A DNA stretch of 64,000 bases. Source: Hydractinia symbiolongicarpus (Eukaryota > Cnidaria > Hydrozoa > Anthoathecata > Hydractiniidae). Positions 1 through 10,579 of this stretch are shown one piece after another; position 1 is the stretch's first letter; every line of letters starts with the position of its first letter. The notes under the pieces were generated by a model. It was given only the letters and a program-made list of their open reading frames with translations. It was not told the DNA's origin and made no database searches. Both the position numbers and the translations under genes were made by a program. Location of the stretch: contig NC_079886.1 in the NCBI RefSeq assembly GCF_029227915.1, positions 13,385,001 to 13,449,000 on the forward strand, written 5' to 3'.

Positions 1-1948
1 TGTCTTGTGTGCGGAACGCTGTTATATATCTGCAAGACTCGTCTAGTTCTAACTGGTGGAATGCTGCGTTAAGGTCTAGTTTAGTAAAGTGTTTGCTGTC
101 CTTAAGATTTACAAGTAGGTCGTCAACAGTAGGCGTGGGATAACGTGTTCTTACTATCGCTCTGTTTGCGCATCTCATGTCGAGACATATGCGAATACCG
201 TTATTGCCCTTGGGTACGACAACAATTGGGTTGACCCACGGCGTCGGTTGTCCCTTGACTTCCTCTATAATATCTTGTTGCTGTAATTTTTCTATCTCTG
301 CTTTCACTTTCTGTCTTAGTGCAAATGGGATACGTCGTTCCGCCTGTGTGACCGGTGTCACTTTCTCGTCGATATGTAGTTTGACCTTATAATCCGTAAA
401 TTTGCCTATCTTATTGCTAAAAAGCTTCTCTTTGTAAACTTCAATCAACGCACGTAATCTAGTAGGTGGTTGAACTTTTTGGGCATGTTTTGTTTTGCTC
501 TCCCTCGTGCTGTTTTTTGTTTCAACGTTAATCTTATATGCTGCATTGTTTGTGTTTCTAGATTTATCTGGTTTCTTTTGAGGAATCACGTCATCCTTCG
601 GCATAATTATTAATTTTAATTCGAGGGCAGTTTTGCCGTTTAAAAGATTTTTGTGGTCAGTGTTAATTACATAAAAATCTTTTGTTGTAAGGCGGTGCTT
701 ATTTTCGATAACGAGGTTAATTTTTCCGAGGACTTTTAATTTGGGTTCGTTCGAGCCGTATGTGATCACCTTGGTGGCTGTCTTTTGTAAGCGAAGTTTC
801 CCGCCACAATTTTCGTTCACTTTGTGAAATGTTTTTGTGTTCAAAATATTCAAAGCAGAACCGGTATCCATTAAGAATCGTGTGGGTGTGACCCCTTCTA
901 CCTTCACTTTTGTATAAAATCTTTCTATAGAATTTACTGACGCATAATCTTTGATCTCACTATTCTCAACGCAAACCGAAACTTTTGACTCATAGTGTGT
1001 ATTTGAATTAGAACGGACACTAGCAATACAGTTATTGTTGTTGTTGTTAGCATTCCCCGCGGTAGATAACATAAATAGATGTAAACTGTTCACATTTTCG
1101 GCACCAGAGTCAGAGGAATCAGAAGTAGCCGTATTGTTGTTCACGAAGCGCCTTCCTCGAGATATCGGACCCCTAGCACTACTTTTGCAGCAACGGGCAA
1201 AATGACCGATCTTGTGGCATTTATTACATTCTTTCCCTTCGGCCGGACATGCCTGAGAATGTGGGTAGTCGTTCCCACATCTATAACATGTTTTATAGTT
1301 ATCTTTTCGGCTACTGCTATTCCCTCTGCTCGACAAGTTCTTACCTCTGAGTGTTTCCAGTTTCTTTGTAAGTCGGTTAATTTCTTCCTGTGGATTCATC
1401 GAACGCTCTACATCATCGGCTTGTTGATCTGCATCCTCCAAATGTTTTCCATAAATCAATAAGTCTGCTAAACTAATTGCTGTATTCTTAAATGCGTGTT
1501 TACGAATTTTGCTGTTATGAGTAGATAACACAATTTGTTGTTTAAGCTCTTTGTCCAAATTTGTTCCAAAGTCACATTTATTCGCCTGCTGTTTTAACCG
1601 TATGTAAAACTGATGAATGTTTTCGTCGGGGTGTTGTTTTAGTTTTCTAAATGCATACACTTCATAATCGATGTTTTTCTTAGGTGAAAAATATCCATCA
1701 AATATTGTAATGGCGTTTGCAAACGTTTCATCTGTACCTGGTACTAAAAGATTGTCGTATATGTCATACGCCTCTTCACCAATGTAATTAAGCAATAAGG
1801 CTAATTTCTGCTTGTCTTCTTCAACGTTCAGAGCGACGCACAAGTTTAAAAAACGTTTCTTATATTTTTCCCATCGAGTTGAGATTGTAGTAAAATCATC
1901 CGTATCAAACTTTGGAAAAGTTGGAAGGTTTAAAGTTGAAATAGCCAT
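1..1948 (-). CDS. Ty3/gypsy gag-pol polyprotein, cut by the window edge
   Basis: One uninterrupted minus-strand frame runs from an ATG at 1948 to the window edge, so it covers Gag, protease and the start of reverse transcriptase. Order seen: an N-terminal Gag region starting MAISTLNLPTFPKF; a double zinc knuckle near 1195-1290 (CYRCGNDYPHSQAC then CNKCHKIGHFARCC); an aspartic protease with the active site LMDTGSALNIL near 850-885; then RT blocks WVNPIVVVPKGN, ICLDMRCANRAI and FTKLDLNAAFHQLELD near 20-225. This is the normal Ty3 order. RNase H and integrase should lie left of the window. The frame is intact here, which suggests a fairly young copy. The start is the first ATG after a probable LTR and primer-binding site at 2041-2197. 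Confidence 0.92.
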   Translation of the reverse strand, partial: MAISTLNLPTFPKFDTDDFTTISTRWEKYKKRFLNLCVALNVEEDKQKLALLLNYIGEEAYDIYDNLLVPGTDETFANAITIFDGYFSPKKNIDYEVYAFRKLKQHPDENIHQFYIRLKQQANKCDFGTNLDKELKQQIVLSTHNSKIRKHAFKNTAISLADLLIYGKHLEDADQQADDVERSMNPQEEINRLTKKLETLRGKNLSSRGNSSSRKDNYKTCYRCGNDYPHSQACPAEGKECNKCHKIGHFARCCKSSARGPISRGRRFVNNNTATSDSSDSGAENVNSLHLFMLSTAGNANNNNNNCIASVRSNSNTHYESKVSVCVENSEIKDYASVNSIERFYTKVKVEGVTPTRFLMDTGSALNILNTKTFHKVNENCGGKLRLQKTATKVITYGSNEPKLKVLGKINLVIENKHRLTTKDFYVINTDHKNLLNGKTALELKLIIMPKDDVIPQKKPDKSRNTNNAAYKINVETKNSTRESKTKHAQKVQPPTRLRALIEVYKEKLFSNKIGKFTDYKVKLHIDEKVTPVTQAERRIPFALRQKVKAEIEKLQQQDIIEEVKGQPTPWVNPIVVVPKGNNGIRICLDMRCANRAIVRTRYPTPTVDDLLVNLKDSKHFTKLDLNAAFHQLELDESCRYITAFRTQD

Positions 1949-2040
1949 AGTTTGTAATACACACGAATTACACCAAGATTAATTTCTTCTGAGAATGAAG
2001 TAAATTTCTGTTGTTGTTTAGGATCTTTCGTTAAAAATAT

Positions 2041-2056
2041 AATTTCTCGTCGCCAA
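2041..2056 (-). promoter_or_regulatory. Probable primer-binding site of the left Ty3 element
   Basis: Read on the minus strand, TTGGCGACGAGAAATT directly follows the ...TTTTTAACA end of the putative LTR and lies 93 bp before the Gag ATG. A TGGCGACGAG-type site in this position is common in metazoan Ty3 elements; I do not assign the priming tRNA. Confidence 0.55.
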
Positions 2057-2197
2057 TGTTAAAAACTGAGGACACGTGTGTTCAACATAATCTATTCTCA
2101 AAAATAATAATATTTACAGTTCTTCTTTCGTACTTGTTTTCGACATGTTCTCCATCGTATAGCGTGTACTCCATTAAAGTGTGTATTCGCTATAACA
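2057..2197 (-). repeat. Probable 5' LTR of the left Ty3 element (141 bp)
   Basis: The segment has matching TGTTA...TAACA ends and sits just outside the primer-binding site. It is short but plausible. The second LTR and the target duplication are outside the window, so the outer edge at 2197 is inferred from the inverted ends alone. Confidence 0.5.
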
Positions 2198-2204
2198 AAT
2201 AGTA

Positions 2205-4290
2205 TTGACGTCAAAGGAAAGTTAATTAAGATTAGTGAAGCCATTAATTATAATGCACTTAAAACTTTGAGGCCAAATAACTTGGAAACGAGGTGGTGAC
2301 GTCAATGTTTTTTCACCGCGTGGGTAACTAGGGACAACCTGGGACCAATTTGGGTAAGTTTTTCAAACCTGGGTCCCCGAATCCGTTTCGGAATGGACGG
2401 TTTGATGACGTCATCAAAAAACCTTTAAACCTTGATATCTCTGCAACCGTTTGTCAAAGATACATGATCATATACATTTTCTTGATCAGCATTACAAGAT
2501 CTATACGATGAAGGCAACAGGTATGCATATTTCTGAAAATTTTTTTTTGGGTTTTCACAGGTCTCTGCTGATGTCTGCAAAATTTAAATGATGGTTGTTT
2601 TTCTCTGTTATCCTGCCTAAGTGGATTTTTCCACGGGCCTTATCGACTATCTCTTATAATAATACGGAGCTTCTGTCTGTGACTTTTGCAAAGTCGATAA
2701 AATTTCTTTGATAAAGTCTATAAAACATCGTCTATAAATTTGTTCTGTAGATTATCAAACTTTGACGTTAGAGCAATATTGACGTCAAAGAAAGTATATT
2801 AAGATTAGTGAAGCCATTGCATTGCACTTTTAAATTTAAGGCTAAATAACTTGGAAACGGGTGGAAATAACTGACGTCATCTCCTGCGTGGGTAACTAGG
2901 GACTACCTGGGACCAATTTGGGTAAGTTTCCCAAACCTGGGTCCACGAATCCGTTTCGGAATGGGCGGGTTGATGACGTCATGAAAAAACCTTCAAGCCC
3001 TAATATCTCTGGCAACAATTTATCAAAAGTACATGATCCTATACATTTTCTTGATCAGCGTTTCAAGATCTATGCGATGAAGGCAACATTTATACAAATT
3101 TCTAAAATAAAATTTTAGGTTTTGACGGGCCATTGCTGACGTCGGCAAACTTTTAAAACCCTTACATTTCATTAATCGCTCATCAAAACCACACGATTAT
3201 ATACATTTTCTTGATCAGCTGTGTAAGCTTTACACAATGGAGGAAACATGAAAACAAGTTTCTCAATTTATTTATTGTGTATTTGCACTGCTGACATCAG
3301 CAAATAATCTAAAACAACCTATTTTTCCATTGTCGTTCTGCCTAAGTGGATTACTCCACGGGCCCTATCGACTAGTCTCGTATAATAATACGGAGACTGT
3401 GTCTGTTTGTAATAGGCAAAGTGGATATTTTCCTTTGATGTCGCCGAAAAACTTATGTCTAATACGTTAAGTTTTCTGACGTTACGGCGCGACGTCAATA
3501 CTAAAACTTCACGTCAACATCTTATATCAAATTAATGAAGCCATTACAATGCACATAGAATTTTGAGGCCAAATAACTTGGAAACGAGGTGGTGACGTCA
3601 ATGATTTTTCACCTCGTGGGTAACTAGGGACCACCTAGAACCAATTTAAGTAATTTTTCAAAACCTGGTTCCCCAATCTGTTTCGGAATGGGCGGGTTAA
3701 TGACGTCATCAGAAAATCTTCAAACCTCAAAATCTCTGCAACCGTTTGTCAAAGATACATGATCATATACATTTTCTTGATCAGCGTTTTAAAATCTATA
3801 CGATGGAAGCAACGGGTATACAAATTTCCTTAAATAATTTTTTTGCATATTTGTTCGTTCTTGCTGACGTCAGCAAATTTTTAAACCCTTTTATCTCCTT
3901 AGGCGTTTGTCCAAAACAAATGATCCTGTATATTATTTTATTCATCTATTCAAGCTCTACACAATAGGGCAACAAGTAAAAAAATTTGTAAGAAAAAAAT
4001 ATTCTTTCTCTTGACAGATCCTAGCTGAAGTCATTAAAATTTAAATGAAGGTTCATTTTTACTGTTATCCTAAGTGGATTTTTCCACGGGCTTTATCAAA
4101 TAGTCAATATAATAATACGCCAGTTCCATGTGTCTGTGACAGGCAAAGTGGATGTGTTCATTTCCATTGATGTTGCCGAAAAATGCATGTCTAATATGTT
4201 AAATTTTATAACGTTACGACGCGACGTCAATATAACTCTACTTTACCGTCAATATCCTACATTAAAATAATGAAGCCCTTGCAGTGCTTT
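2205..4290. repeat. Three diverged tandem units rich in GACGTC/TGACGTCA
   Basis: Units start near 2205, 2773 and 3484, with a fourth start near 4220 that is cut off. Each contains, in order, GACGTCAA, GAAGCCATT, GGCCAAATAACTTGGAAAC, GTGGGTAACTAGGGAC, TTTCGGAATGG, a TGACGTCA palindrome, ATGATCATATACATTTTC, CTAAGTGGATT..CCACGGGC and TATAATAATACGG. Unit lengths are about 570 to 740 bp and identity is clearly below 100 percent, so this is an old amplification. No long reading frame is conserved between units. It may be a tandemly amplified non-autonomous transposon; I do not recognise the family. Confidence 0.8.
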
Positions 4291-4311
4291 TTCTTTATAT
4301 ATATATATATA

Positions 4312-4612
4312 TGGATCGACCTTAAGTCGACAAAACGATGTTGTTAAACCTGCTTTAAGTCGACAGATTCGTTAGGTCGACAAAAGTTGTGTCGACTTAA
4401 CGTTTGACCCCATTTTTTTTTCCGTGAAAAGAGAAATAATTATCTTAAAAGCATATGCTTGATAGGCTTAGCCGCCATGATGCCCATGCCATGTTAAACA
4501 AAACATCAAAAGAGGGTTGTACCTATAAAAAGCTCTTCTAGTTCTAGCCTAGCTTATATTACGCAAAGTCGACAGTATGTCCAAAATTAAACCCTAGGTC
4601 GACACGAACTTC
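4312..4612. repeat. Left GTCGAC motif cluster
   Basis: Six GTCGAC palindromes in 300 bp, mostly as AAGTCGACA or AGGTCGACA, once as GTGTCGACTTAACG. A six-base site is expected about once in several kb here, so this is a real cluster. The matching cluster is at 26496-26740. Confidence 0.75.
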
Positions 4613-4761
4613 GCGTCGCTTTTGCTCCTACCCAATTGGATATATTACATGGTTTTTCGCTCCAAAAGAAGCACCTAATAGAGGCTTAGTGTTTTTTATG
4701 GGTAAATTCAACCACGTCGTATTAATTTTGGCAATTTTGGAAATATATATTTTTTTTGCGG

Positions 4762-4770
4762 GAAAAAGAC
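4762..4770. repeat. Target-site duplication, left copy (GAAAAAGAC)
   Basis: Nine bases identical to 10565-10573, each directly outside the inverted ends GGTGGTGGCTAG and CTAGCCACCACC. Confidence 0.85.
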
Positions 4771-4788
4771 GGTGGTGGCTAGTTTGTA

Positions 4789-7297
4789 TCGGTGAAAGTT
4801 GGTCGATATTTTTTGACGACTTTTCAAAATTCGTCTTGCCGCCAGTCCCGCGCCTCGACTTCACGGTCCCTTGTGTTTCCTCCGTACGGGAATATTTATC
4901 ATGGAAAAGGAGGAAATTAGGTGTGTTGTGTCATGGTTTGTTGTTGATAAGAAAAACTCTAAATCTAAAAAATATAGGTACAACTAAAAGAAATGTCCGT
5001 CCTAACATGCCAAGCATCTCCATTTTTTATGCTCATCGTCGCTAGCAAAAACTTTTGCTGGAATTTTCGCACAGCGACGATGAAACCATTCTTTGCATTC
5101 ACCGCACATGGCCATGAACAAATTTTTATCTTCTTCAACATCTCTATCAAAGAAAATATCTCTACATATGCAGTAAATCGAATGTGTCTTCGCAAAAGGT
5201 CTACAGAAACGTTTTCTCTTTGTTGATTTTGGGAAAAAGCTAAAGGTTGCTGATTCTAAACACTTTAGTAGGTGTGGTCTCATCTGTTTAGTGTCAAAAG
5301 ATATCGATTGTGGACTTCTACCGAAGGATTCTTCGACAGCGAACGCAATGGCAAATAGACCGCAATCAATATCATTTTCTTGTTGTTGTACTGACGCGTT
5401 AGTGATCTTTATGGCGTCATCGTGGCAATACATCATTCTAGCGATTTTTTTCAACGTGTTTCGTTCAAGCTCTTTGTTATACACACTGAGCGAATCGTAC
5501 AAGTAAATTTCGTCTTGCGACTTTCTTTTTCCTGTCACCCAATGATTTCGCTCTTTTATAAAAAAAATCTGTACAAATTGATTCGGAAATCTTGAATGAC
5601 AGGTGTAACTGAGTCCCGTATCTTCGAATCCATCTACACCACTCTGCTTCTTCAAAATACTCTGAGCAAAATTTATTGTTGCATGTGTCAGCCGTTCTCC
5701 ATTCATGACTTCCTTGCGCATCGTATCGTCTAACACACCATTGTATGGTCTTGGTGGTAAGTCTGGATGGAGGATTTCATCAATGATGGAAACTTCATTG
5801 TCGTCACCACCTTGATCGAGAGTGTCATCATGTGCGGTATCAGCAAGATCGTGAGTTCTGAATTAAAGGAAAGTTACTTTAGGTTGACCATGGAAGAAAT
5901 ACGTTTTCAACATACAAATTTCGAATAAATAAGTGAAATAAGGCTGTGTTCGTTATTGGCAAATTATCAGTTACGTCATTATCGTTTTCAGCTTGGTCAT
6001 TTGCGCCAAAAAGATCATAGTCCAATGTCATGCGTCTCTAGATAAAAAAAAAATAAATAAAATAAAATAATAATAATAAAAAATAATAATAAAACAAACA
6101 AATAAAAAATAACGTAAAAATCCAGTATGCGCTAGCGCTCGTTCCAAAATTTGCTGTCGTACATGTTGCAGATAGAACAAAGTCGAGTAAGAAGAACATA
6201 TAGGTTGGTATATGAAGAAATATAAAAATCGTACCAGTTGGAAATGTCGTTATATACTGCAATCGACTCTCTATTGTTAATTGATCATCTTTCATGTGAT
6301 ACTTCACCAATGCGCCTTTCAATTTTTTTGAAGCAACAGTTCTGTTCCATTTAGAATCTTTTTCAATTTTATACCCAGGAAACAGTAGGAGTTTCTTCAC
6401 GCTGAATACAACAGGACAATCCAACTTCTTGGTGTGTTGTGCCAGTTTTCTCGTTCTAACACATTCGGGGTGGTCACCACGAAGTTTTTCTTCTCGATCT
6501 TGTTTGTATTTCTTTTTTATAGAGATACCTCTGTCTTTCCCTTGGTGGCATTGGTATTTCTTTGTACCGAGCCATATATATGGTATGCCATTAAAATGAA
6601 TGGGAAGACTGTCTTCTTTATGTGTTAATTGCCAACAAATTTGAGGTGATGAAGAGGCTTCTAAAACCTCTTGTAAACATTCTGTAACAAAACGATCAAA
6701 TCTACATTTTGTGTGATGTGTGATCAGTTGATCTTTTGTTATTGCATTGATTGCTGAATATGAGTTCAAATGAAATATATTGATAATATTAATGAAGACT
6801 TACGATCTTTGTTGAAATCTTTGGTTTCTGACAAAACTGTGTAATGAGTTTTCGTCTTCACTTCGTATGAATCCAAAGCCTCGTGAAATTCACTATACGA
6901 GGGATAACGATGTAACGAACTACTAGATTCACCGGATTCACCTTGAGAAAAAATATCAAAAATGTAGTAATCCATTTCGTGGATAAATATTTCTACATGA
7001 AAAAAAAATTCAGTCAAAATAAATGAAAAACTCACCCATAATTTAGCAACAACACCACAAAGTACTCCGTTTTTACCACCAAAATACGTATAAAAAATAC
7101 AGTTGTGAAAAAAAACTTTCAATTTTAATATTTTCTTCGTGTTTATGAAAACACGTGCAACGCACACCTTCTTCTCATTATATAATAATTTTATGAAGTA
7201 CTTTTCCCGCGGAATCTGATATTCACGGCGAGACGACATCGCTAACGTCACACGACGTCGAAAAAAAAATATATTTCAGGCCGCCAACTTTCACCGA
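4789..7297. mobile_element. Nested DNA element with TA duplication
   Basis: Ends TCGGTGAAAGTTGG (4789-4802) and CCAACTTTCACCGA (7284-7297) form a perfect 14-bp inverted repeat flanked by TA on both sides. It interrupts the left inverted repeat of the enclosing element; the intact right repeat (reverse complement TTTGTATTGTTCTGCCC) shows the empty site and confirms a TA duplication. It contains the CaRF-Ulp1-PHD gene and no recognisable transposase. Tc1/mariner-like and several other superfamilies duplicate TA, so the family stays open. Confidence 0.8.
5002..7251 (-). CDS. CaRF-domain / Ulp1-like protease / PHD-finger protein
   Basis: Probable multi-exon minus-strand gene. Exon-like blocks: 7251-7036, 6999-6806 (ends at GTAAGT), 6746-6234 (ends at GTACGA), a short acidic block near 6030-5960, and the last block from about 5860 to 5002. 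The middle block has CHQGKDR ... KKLDCPVVFSVKKLLLFPGYK, which resembles the calcium-responsive factor (CaRF/ALS2CR8) zinc domain. The last block is a C48 cysteine protease: counting from the Met at 5736, His65 (NHWV), Asp81 (YDS), Gln117-119 and Cys125 (DCG). A PHD finger follows (C189, C191, C211, C214, H219, C222, C241, C244). Such proteases cleave SUMO-like modifiers and PHD fingers read histone tails; both roles here are inferred from family. The C-terminal part of the CaRF domain seems missing, so the model may be a fusion or a decayed gene. Confidence 0.7.
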
Positions 7298-7315
7298 TAC
7301 TGTTCTGCCCGGATA

Positions 7316-8060
7316 ATGAACATTGGCCTGATTAAGTACGGCAGCTTGTCCCGGTTAAGAACAGGGCAGAAAATACATAATCAGGGCAACATAATCAGGA
7401 CAGGCCGGCTTATTACTCAAAAAATATTATTCGACACTTATAGAACGAACGAAATCGGGGCAGGCCGACTTATGTATGACAGTCAAATATTATTCGACAC
7501 TTATAGAACGAACGTAATCGGGGCCGGCCAGCTTATGTATGACAGTGAAATATTATTCGAGACTTATAGAACGAACGTAATCGGGGCCGACCGGCTTATG
7601 TATGACAGTGAAATATTATTCGAGACTTATAGAACGAACGTAATCGGGGCCAACCGGCTTATGTATGACATTTTTCTATTATTTCTGACTTATTATAGAA
7701 CGAACATAATCGGGGCAGGCCGACTTATGTATGACAGTCAAATATTATTCGACACTTATAGAACGAACGTAATCGGGGCCGGCCAGCTTATGTATGACAG
7801 TGAAATATTATTCGAGACTTATAGAACGAACGTAATCGGGGCCGACCGGCTTATGTATGACAGTGAAATATTATTCGAGACTTATAGAACGAACGTAATC
7901 GGGGCCAACCGGCTTATGTATGACATTTTTCTATTATTTCTCACTTATTATAGAACGAACATAATCGGGAAGGCCGGCTTATGTATGACAGTCAAATATT
8001 ATTCGACACTTATACAACGAACGTAATCGGGGCCGACCGGCTTTTATATCATTCGTGACA
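7316..8060. repeat. 63-bp subterminal tandem array
   Basis: About ten units with core AATCGGGGCCGGCCGGCTTA and TGTATGACAGTGAAATATTA. A four-unit block is duplicated (7450 onward and 7705 onward). The period is 63 bp, a multiple of three, which keeps a 236-codon frame open from 7316 to 8026; that frame is a by-product of the repeat. Inverted, shorter versions (CATAATCGG, CATAATCCGG) occur at 10438-10500, so the motifs lie in inverted orientation at the two ends of the element. Confidence 0.85.
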
Positions 8061-8228
8061 AGCAAATAGGAAAGTATCGCAAATGAAACGAAATTCGCAA
8101 TTTACGTGGAGCCTTTTTTTCTTTCGCCAGACAGGATGTCTAGTTTCTTACAAATTCGAAGAAAACGTTCGAAAAAACTTTCATTTAAATTTTTCAATCG
8201 TCGGAGCTACACTAGTTTTAGTTAAGCC

Positions 8229-10235
8229 ATGGAAGTCCATCGCCAAAAATTTAAACAATTTGCCCAGCGTTACAAAGGCACTGGTAAAAGACCAACGAGT
8301 GGCACAATAACAAGAGAGTTCGGGAAGAAAATTTCCCAGAACTTAAAAAGCAATGAGTCGGACAGTAAAAAGGGTACAGAAGCACGTCGCTTCAGATTAT
8401 TGACCCAGAAGTTTAAACTGATGAACTGCGAAGAGCTGGGAATGGTGGATATTTTGATTGTGCCTTCACAAGAAGCTGTAAGTGAAAAATCGTGATTTCA
8501 AATTTTTAGTTCGATGTTCAACAATGTAAGTAATTATTATAACCGTTACTTTTTTCAGAAAAACCATACAAGTAATCAATCGATACCTGAAGGTTACTTA
8601 AGAGTGGCATACGTAGATGAATTCTTTGACATCATACGCTCAATTCACTGTAATGAATTAAAACACGCTGGTGTGAAAAAGACATTCAAAAAGGTATTAG
8701 TGTTTTCTTATCAGAATTAATAACTATATTTACATAAAAAATTGTACCCTAGACAAAATATAAAGATTGATACAAATAACTACTCAATTCGTATTTTTCC
8801 TACTAAGGTTTCAAGTTCATTTTGGGGTATCCCAAGATCGGTTTTTGAAGAGTATATCAATCTTTGCGAAACTTGCCACTTAAAACAGCCACAGAAGACT
8901 GTACTGCCAATCAAGCCTATTATATCAAATGGCTTCATGAAACGCTTCCAAGTAAGTAACCACAATCATACCGACTGTTTCAAAACAGTCAAGGTTATCA
9001 CTGATTCGAACTTTGATAACGATGAAGACATCGACGTTTTCTCCATACCTGTTAAAGAACAAATGAATTACAAACGTCATGCTGAACAGCAACATGATGG
9101 TATGTACTTTTTCTTCAACTGAACTGAAATTAAAATTGACGTTTTATTATGAATTCTGTGTTTAATCTTTGTTGTGAATCAATTGTGTAGGCGAAGAGAA
9201 TACGAATTCGAAGAACGTCACAAATGAAGCACATGTTATTGAAGACGATTGCGAAACTGGTTGTAAGTACTGACACGTTTTTAAAAAAAAAATATAAAAA
9301 CTTTCAAGTGGACCTTCATATTAATGAAAAATAATCAATTTTCAAAGAAGAAACATATAGTACATAAAAATATTTACCATGAAAACCATCAACATGGTGC
9401 TTTTCCATTCACAAGACAATAAGAAATAGTAACGTCCATACTCAGTTTTTTTATATTTATATTAATAGTTCTTGCATATATTACAGCATTGTCAACACTC
9501 CAACGACATTGGACTCCACGAACAACAGCTTCTAAAAAGATAAAAAAAACGAGAGAGGAGATGGTTCAACGGTTTGAGAAAAACCATTGCAGCAAAGTCA
9601 ATGCTTATGAAGTTGGGGATAATGTCTCTGTTCGACTCCCTAAAAAAGACCACAGCAACACTCATGCTTCACGCATGCCATGTGTGGTTATCAGTGTTTC
9701 TGGTGACAAAGAGAGATATTATCAACTGCTTACACAACATGGCGTATTGCACAATAAATACAGATCTGGGGATCTAGAATTTTTCAGGGGAAATTTCAAC
9801 ATGGACCTTAAAAATTCTGATAAGTTCGTCAGCTTGAGGGAAGCAAATCGCCTTCAAAATGTAACAGATAATGTAGTGAGTCGATGTGGTTGTAAGTCAG
9901 GATGCAAAACAAACATATGCAAATGCATCAAAGAAAACGTAAGAACTGTATTGAAGAAGTAACTGGTAAGTCAGAATATTTTGCCCCTGTTTATTTAATC
10001 CTAACTGTATGTGAAGCATTACTAACTTTGTTTTATAGTGATAATTGATTCTGATGAAGAGGAGAACCCACTGGAGCCGCAATGGAGGGCGTTTTTAACC
10101 CGATGCCTTGAAAAAGGTATATTGAAGAAATGCATAGAGAAATCTCTAGACCCACATTGTAATCTGTTGCTTAACCAGAAATCAGGAGGTGTTTTTAAAG
10201 TTGCGGCTAATTTTGAGGGATTAAACATCTTCTAG
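8229..10235 (+). pseudogene. Integrase-derived gene lacking its DDE core
   Basis: Exons with matching phases: 8229-8477, 8559-8693, 8808-8951, about 8989-9099, 9191-9262, 9487-about 9965, 10039-10235. Exons 2-3 encode an integrase HHCC zinc domain (HCNELKHAGVKKTFKK then CETCHLKQPQK, ending ISNGFMKRFQ). Later exons encode the C-terminal part seen in Ginger/KRBA2-type integrase genes (LLTQHGVLHNKYRSGDL, ISLREANRLQN, CGCKSGCKTNICKC). The catalytic D-D-E domain should lie between FMKRFQ and the acidic block at 8989, but only 37 bp separate them, too short for an intron. A further frame slip near 9935-9965 is needed to join the last exon. It is therefore an internally deleted relic, although splice sites remain good. 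Confidence 0.75.
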
Positions 10236-10437
10236 AAGATTTTTTATCAGCTTCAAAACCTTTATTTTTATCAGATTACCACGTTCACAGCTTTGAAATT
10301 AGTTCTTTGGAATAACAGGTGTTTAAAACGATAAAATAAACTTACCCACGTACATAAAGATTCGTCAATGTTTCATTTACAAAAGTCGGAAGGAAATGCC
10401 AATCACAGCCTGCCTGCCATTATATCAGCGTTCATAA

Positions 10438-10546
10438 ACCGGTCACCACGACATAATTAGGGCTAAAAAAACATAATCGGACCATACGTACATAATCCGG
10501 CTGTCCCGGTTGTAAACGGGCCGTTTTCGCAATCTGGGCAGAACAA
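10438..10546. repeat. Right subterminal motifs of the MULE-like element
   Basis: Contains ACATAATTAGGGC, ACATAATCGGACC, ACATAATCCGG, CCCGGTTGTAAACGGGCC and CTGGGCAGAACAATAC. These are related to the motifs at 7310-7420 (CCCGGTTAAGAACAGGGC, ACATAATCAGGGC) and are partly arranged as inverted counterparts. Confidence 0.6.
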
Positions 10547-10564
10547 TACAAACTAGCCACCACC

Positions 10565-10573
10565 GAAAAAGAC
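10565..10573. repeat. Target-site duplication, right copy (GAAAAAGAC)
   Basis: Identical to 4762-4770; directly abuts the CTAGCCACCACC end. Confidence 0.85.
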
Positions 10574-10579
10574 AGTTTT

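Larger units (their letters stand above)
4771..10564. mobile_element. MULE-like DNA element with 9-bp target duplication
   Basis: The left end GGTGGTGGCTAGTTTGTA (4771-4788) is matched in inverted form at 10547-10564, with the inverted repeat continuing inward as TGTTCTGCCC on both sides once the nested element at 4789-7297 is removed. Perfect 9-bp GAAAAAGAC duplications flank it. Nine-bp duplications are typical of Mutator-like elements, but no MULE transposase is visible. Contents: nested element, a 63-bp tandem array (7316-8060), integrase-derived exons (8229-10235), and inverted subterminal motifs at 10438-10540. Without the nested insertion it is about 3.3 kb. It sits 7 bp upstream of the ATG at 10580. 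Confidence 0.8.

Noticed and set aside
177-392. Plus-strand frame of 71 codons
   Set aside because: Opposite strand of the Ty3 reverse transcriptase.
1202-1462. Plus-strand frame of 86 codons
   Set aside because: Opposite strand of the zinc-knuckle region of Ty3 Gag.
7316-8026. A 236-codon frame with a 21-residue repeat
   Set aside because: The tandem unit is 63 bp, so any stop-free unit stays open. Other frames and the element's position fit a subterminal array better than a protein.
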